Shown one piece after another: positions 6,782 through 8,431 of a stretch of 8,431 nt of DNA (within the stretch, counting starts at the first letter, position 1; the number at the start of each line of letters is the position of its first letter). The notes below the pieces were generated by a model. The model was not told where the DNA came from, did no database searches, and worked only from the letters and a program-made list of their open reading frames with translations. Made by a program: the position numbers and the translations under genes. The stretch is from NCBI GenBank assembly GCA_017508895.1, contig JAFWRA010000293.1:1-8431 (forward strand), written 5' to 3'. This DNA is from Bacteroidales bacterium (GTDB lineage Bacteria; Bacteroidota; Bacteroidia; Bacteroidales; F082).

Positions 6782-6818
6782 TTTGTCAATGAAAATAACG
6801 TGAGTATTTTGCACGTTA
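6782..6818 (+). promoter_or_regulatory. Probable promoter with an overlapping operator-like dyad
   Basis: TTTG at 6782-6785 and TATTTTG at 6805-6811 are 19 bases apart, matching the Bacteroidota TTTG-N19-TAnnTTTG layout except for one missing base in the -7 element. A perfect 7-bp inverted repeat, TAACGTG at 6796-6802 with CACGTTA at 6812-6818, brackets the -7 element symmetrically, the position expected of a repressor operator. Initiation near 6818 would leave about 20 nt before the ATG at 6838. Confidence 0.5.
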
Positions 6819-6837
6819 ATAGATAAAACCAAACTTC

Positions 6838-7152
6838 ATGTCTCGAAACAACGAATTCTTGCACGCCTGCGAGGTCGATAATTGGTACATCTTTGAACAT
6901 ACCGAATACGAATGGGACGACATCGTGAACGCCTTCATTGCGGGAGGCTTGTATGCCGACAGAAACCCCAGAATCCAATGGGTGAAACTCACCGATGAAT
7001 CAGTCAAAGAATTGTTTGACTACGCGAGATATTTGGTCTACCGAGCGGATTACGATGAGTACTATGTCCTTGACGGAACAACCGTTAAGGAAACCATCAA
7101 CGAAGGGAAATACACCCATGCTAAGTTGATTGAAGGACCTGGGATGGTTTGA
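6838..7152 (+). CDS. Hypothetical protein, 104 residues
   Basis: I do not recognise this protein. It is acidic and rich in aromatic residues (VDNWYIFEHTEYEWDDIV near residues 13-30 and YRADYDEYYVLDG near 68-80), with no signal peptide, membrane segment or known catalytic motif. It looks like a single compact alpha/beta domain, and NPRIQWVKLTDESVKELFDY suggests a strand followed by a helix. The ATG at 6838 follows an A-rich leader (AGATAAAACCAAACTTC) and a plausible promoter with a dyad over its -7 element, so it may be a regulated single gene. The hairpin element copy C begins 26 bp after the stop. Such small acidic proteins in accessory regions are sometimes immunity, antitoxin or anti-defence proteins, but nothing here demonstrates that. 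Confidence 0.75.
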   Translation: MSRNNEFLHACEVDNWYIFEHTEYEWDDIVNAFIAGGLYADRNPRIQWVKLTDESVKELFDYARYLVYRADYDEYYVLDGTTVKETINEGKYTHAKLIEGPGMV

Positions 7153-7178
7153 GGATTGAGTTTTTTGAAACATGGTTG

Positions 7179-7218
7179 AGCCTGTGCTGCAATTTGGCAC
7201 AGGTTTTTGTTTTCTTTG
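7179..7218 (+). terminator. Intrinsic terminator, copy C of the repeated hairpin element
   Basis: The core stem CCTGTGC at 7181-7187 pairs with GCACAGG at 7197-7203. It extends inward by two G-T wobble pairs to loop CAATT and outward by a wobble and an A-T pair. The tail TTTTTGTTTTCTTTGCAAC is nearly identical to copy B. It ends 26 bases before the next ATG, so the tail's TTTCTTTG could also serve as a weak -7 element (TAnnTTTG with one mismatch) for the HAD gene. Confidence 0.84.
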
Positions 7219-7244
7219 CAACTCGCAATATATAAGCTTTTACT

Positions 7245-7793
7245 ATGACCATGCTTAAAGACTATCTAAAAAAACAAGCAATCGAAAAATACCTCTTCCT
7301 TGATTTTGATGGCGTGTTGAACACGGCCAATTACGCCAAACTGCTCAGAAAAGAAGGCATCGACCATTATGACGAGTTCGGTGCCATGTTCGACCCTAAA
7401 ACCATCAGCAATCTTAAATACATTGTTGATCATTCTGGCTGTAAAATCGTTCTTTCCTCCACTTGGCGAAACGAAGGCTGGATAAGAATGCAAGCGTTAT
7501 GGAAAGACCGCAACCTTCCTGATGAGTTGTTTTCAATGACACCAATCCTTCTGGGCACTACATACAAAGATGCCAAAAGCGGCGTAATGCTATCCATCCC
7601 TGAACGCAATGCTAAAGCTCTAGAAATCCAGGCATGGTTGTATAAATACGCGACACCGCCATTCCAATATGTCATTCTCGACGATGAAAACAACTTCTTC
7701 CATAGTCAGCAGGAACACTTGGTTCAGACCGATGAAAACGATGGATTAACCATCCAAAAAGCCTATGAAGCCATAAACATTTTGAACCGTTAG
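7245..7793 (+). CDS. HAD-fold hydrolase resembling the HAD domain of Swiss Army Knife RNA-repair proteins
   Basis: A 182-residue cytosolic protein of the haloacid dehalogenase superfamily. Motif I is LFLDFDGVLNT with nucleophile Asp20 and acid/base Asp22. Motif II is KIVLSSTWR with Ser72/Thr73. The acidic metal-binding motif is VILDDEN with Asp146/Asp147. The run SSTWR and the later R-x5-E-I-x-x-W-L (RNAKALEIQAWLYK) are the features I associate with the small HAD_SAK group, found as domains in RNA-repair proteins and often as stand-alone proteins. A phosphatase acting on nucleic-acid ends is plausible but unproven. A clear lysine for motif III is not obvious. Two in-frame ATGs, 7245 and 7251, are equally possible starts. 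Composition is intermediate (43% G+C in a sampled line). Hairpin copies C and D lie on either side, so it appears to be a single-gene unit. Confidence 0.83.
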   Translation: MTMLKDYLKKQAIEKYLFLDFDGVLNTANYAKLLRKEGIDHYDEFGAMFDPKTISNLKYIVDHSGCKIVLSSTWRNEGWIRMQALWKDRNLPDELFSMTPILLGTTYKDAKSGVMLSIPERNAKALEIQAWLYKYATPPFQYVILDDENNFFHSQQEHLVQTDENDGLTIQKAYEAINILNR

Positions 7794-7815
7794 GAACAAT
7801 TTTTCATTTGTCGTC

Positions 7816-7855
7816 AAGCCTGTGCTGCGATTTGGCACAGGCTTTTGTTTTCTTC
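7816..7855 (+). terminator. Intrinsic terminator, copy D of the repeated hairpin element
   Basis: A 10-bp perfect stem (AAGCCTGTGC at 7816-7825 with GCACAGGCTT at 7835-7844), extended by the same two wobble pairs as copy C around loop CGATT, then TTTGTTTTCTTCGCAGC. One T of the conserved CTTTGC is a C here, which would weaken any promoter use of this copy. It lies 22 bp after the HAD gene's stop. Confidence 0.87.
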
Positions 7856-7919
7856 GCAGCGAAAAACGGTCGAATTGACAAATTTAAACAAAACCTAAAC
7901 GACATTAAATCAATATAAT

Positions 7920-8431
7920 ATGGAAAACAACAAATATGCAAACATCGGTAAAGGCTCAATTGTCGAAGAAGGCGTCTTCGTAAGATTTCCCGAGCTCGTT
8001 CCTGCTTCTTTGGACAATTATTGGAACAGCAAGAAGCATAAAAAGCTGTTGATAGTTGGGGAAAGCAACTACTTTGAGGATGATGTCGACAGCGTGTTTA
8101 AGGACCCAAAAGCGTGGTATTCGGGAGCAGACAAACATCATTTGATACCAGAAGAAAAGAAGAAAGATGTAAGCAACTACAAAGGGTATAAAACTTTTGA
8201 TAGGTTGTGTAAATCCATGAATGAAGTGTTGAACGAAACACTTTGTGAGCATGTCTATGAGGAGGCAATGTTCTATAATTATTTTCTGCGTCTGGACACG
8301 GTGAGGAAAAACAATAGATCATTCAAAAAAGATTGCACCCAATTAGACCATGATGTGGCAGGCAGTGCATTATGCGGAATTATCGACCTTGACCAACCTG
8401 ATGTGGTTATATTCGTCAGTAAATATGCACA
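7920..8431 (+). CDS. Possible second UDG-superfamily protein, N-terminal part (3' end outside window)
   Basis: An open frame from the ATG at 7920 to the window edge gives 170 residues without a stop. The ATG follows the AT-rich AATCAATATAAT. Visible pieces are a basic stretch leading into KLLIVGESNYF (Gly47, Glu48, Ser49, Asn50), then FYNYFLRLDTV, and a strand near the cut end, QPDVVIFVSKYA. The spacing and character of these pieces (strand-loop with Gly, an Asn-containing mid segment, then a 'PDVVI' strand) recall the uracil-DNA glycosylase-like fold, with GESNY in the position of GQDPY. If so, the catalytic Asp is absent. This assignment is a pattern-level guess, and the C-terminal motif that would test it lies outside the window. 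There is no signal peptide. The 126 bp upstream hold the terminator copy D, then an AT-rich leader with TTGACA at 7875 but no matching -10 at proper spacing. Confidence 0.72.
   Translation, partial: MENNKYANIGKGSIVEEGVFVRFPELVPASLDNYWNSKKHKKLLIVGESNYFEDDVDSVFKDPKAWYSGADKHHLIPEEKKKDVSNYKGYKTFDRLCKSMNEVLNETLCEHVYEEAMFYNYFLRLDTVRKNNRSFKKDCTQLDHDVAGSALCGIIDLDQPDVVIFVSKYA

Noticed and set aside
4259..7855. Repeated hairpins as integron attC sites, making the genes cassettes
   Set aside because: No RYYYAAC / GTTRRRY core pairs bracket the hairpins, no integrase is visible, and the T-rich tail fits a terminator better.
7875..7919. TTGACA at 7875 and TATAAT at 7914 as a promoter
   Set aside because: The spacing is 33 bases, and the TATAAT abuts the start codon, so the pair cannot act as one promoter.

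Overview
The window reads as a piece of a Bacteroidota (probably Bacteroidales) chromosome. The evidence is a DUF4919-family secreted protein (a family I know essentially from Bacteroidota), a promoter-like -7 element of the TAnnTTTG type upstream of one gene, A-rich rather than Shine-Dalgarno-rich leaders for most genes, and the protein sequence style. I cannot assign a genus. All supported genes are on the + strand.

Left part (1-3006): a tight three-gene run with 12-bp gaps. It holds the C-terminal third of adenylosuccinate lyase (purB), a signal-peptide DUF4919 protein of unknown role, and an MsbA-like ABC exporter with fused membrane and ATPase domains. The middle gene is visibly AT-richer than its two neighbours. 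A junction region (3007-3179) follows. It carries a compact element made of GACTATGACCAT direct repeats and an inverted copy, then a small acidic hypothetical gene.

Right part (3498-8431): a series of accessory genes. In order they encode a uracil-DNA-glycosylase-superfamily protein, a AAA+ ATPase with an N-terminal winged-helix-like segment, a single-HKD phospholipase D-like protein with a C-terminal Cys cluster, an unrecognised 104-residue protein, a HAD-fold protein resembling the HAD domains of 'Swiss Army Knife' RNA-repair proteins, and a second possible UDG-superfamily protein that runs off the right edge. Four of the junctions in this part carry the same element: a G+C-rich 9-12 bp stem, a 5-nt loop, and a conserved T-rich tail ending near CTTTGCARC. 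The stems show compensatory changes, so the hairpin itself appears to be maintained. The simplest reading is a repeated intrinsic terminator, perhaps joined to a promoter-like -7 motif.

The right part combines nucleic-acid-directed folds (two UDG-like, PLD-like, HAD of the RNA-repair type) with an AAA+ motor. This could mean DNA or RNA repair, or defence, but each gene appears to be its own transcription unit, so joint function is inference. No RNA genes, insertion sequences, CRISPR arrays or gene-free stretches over 300 bases were seen.
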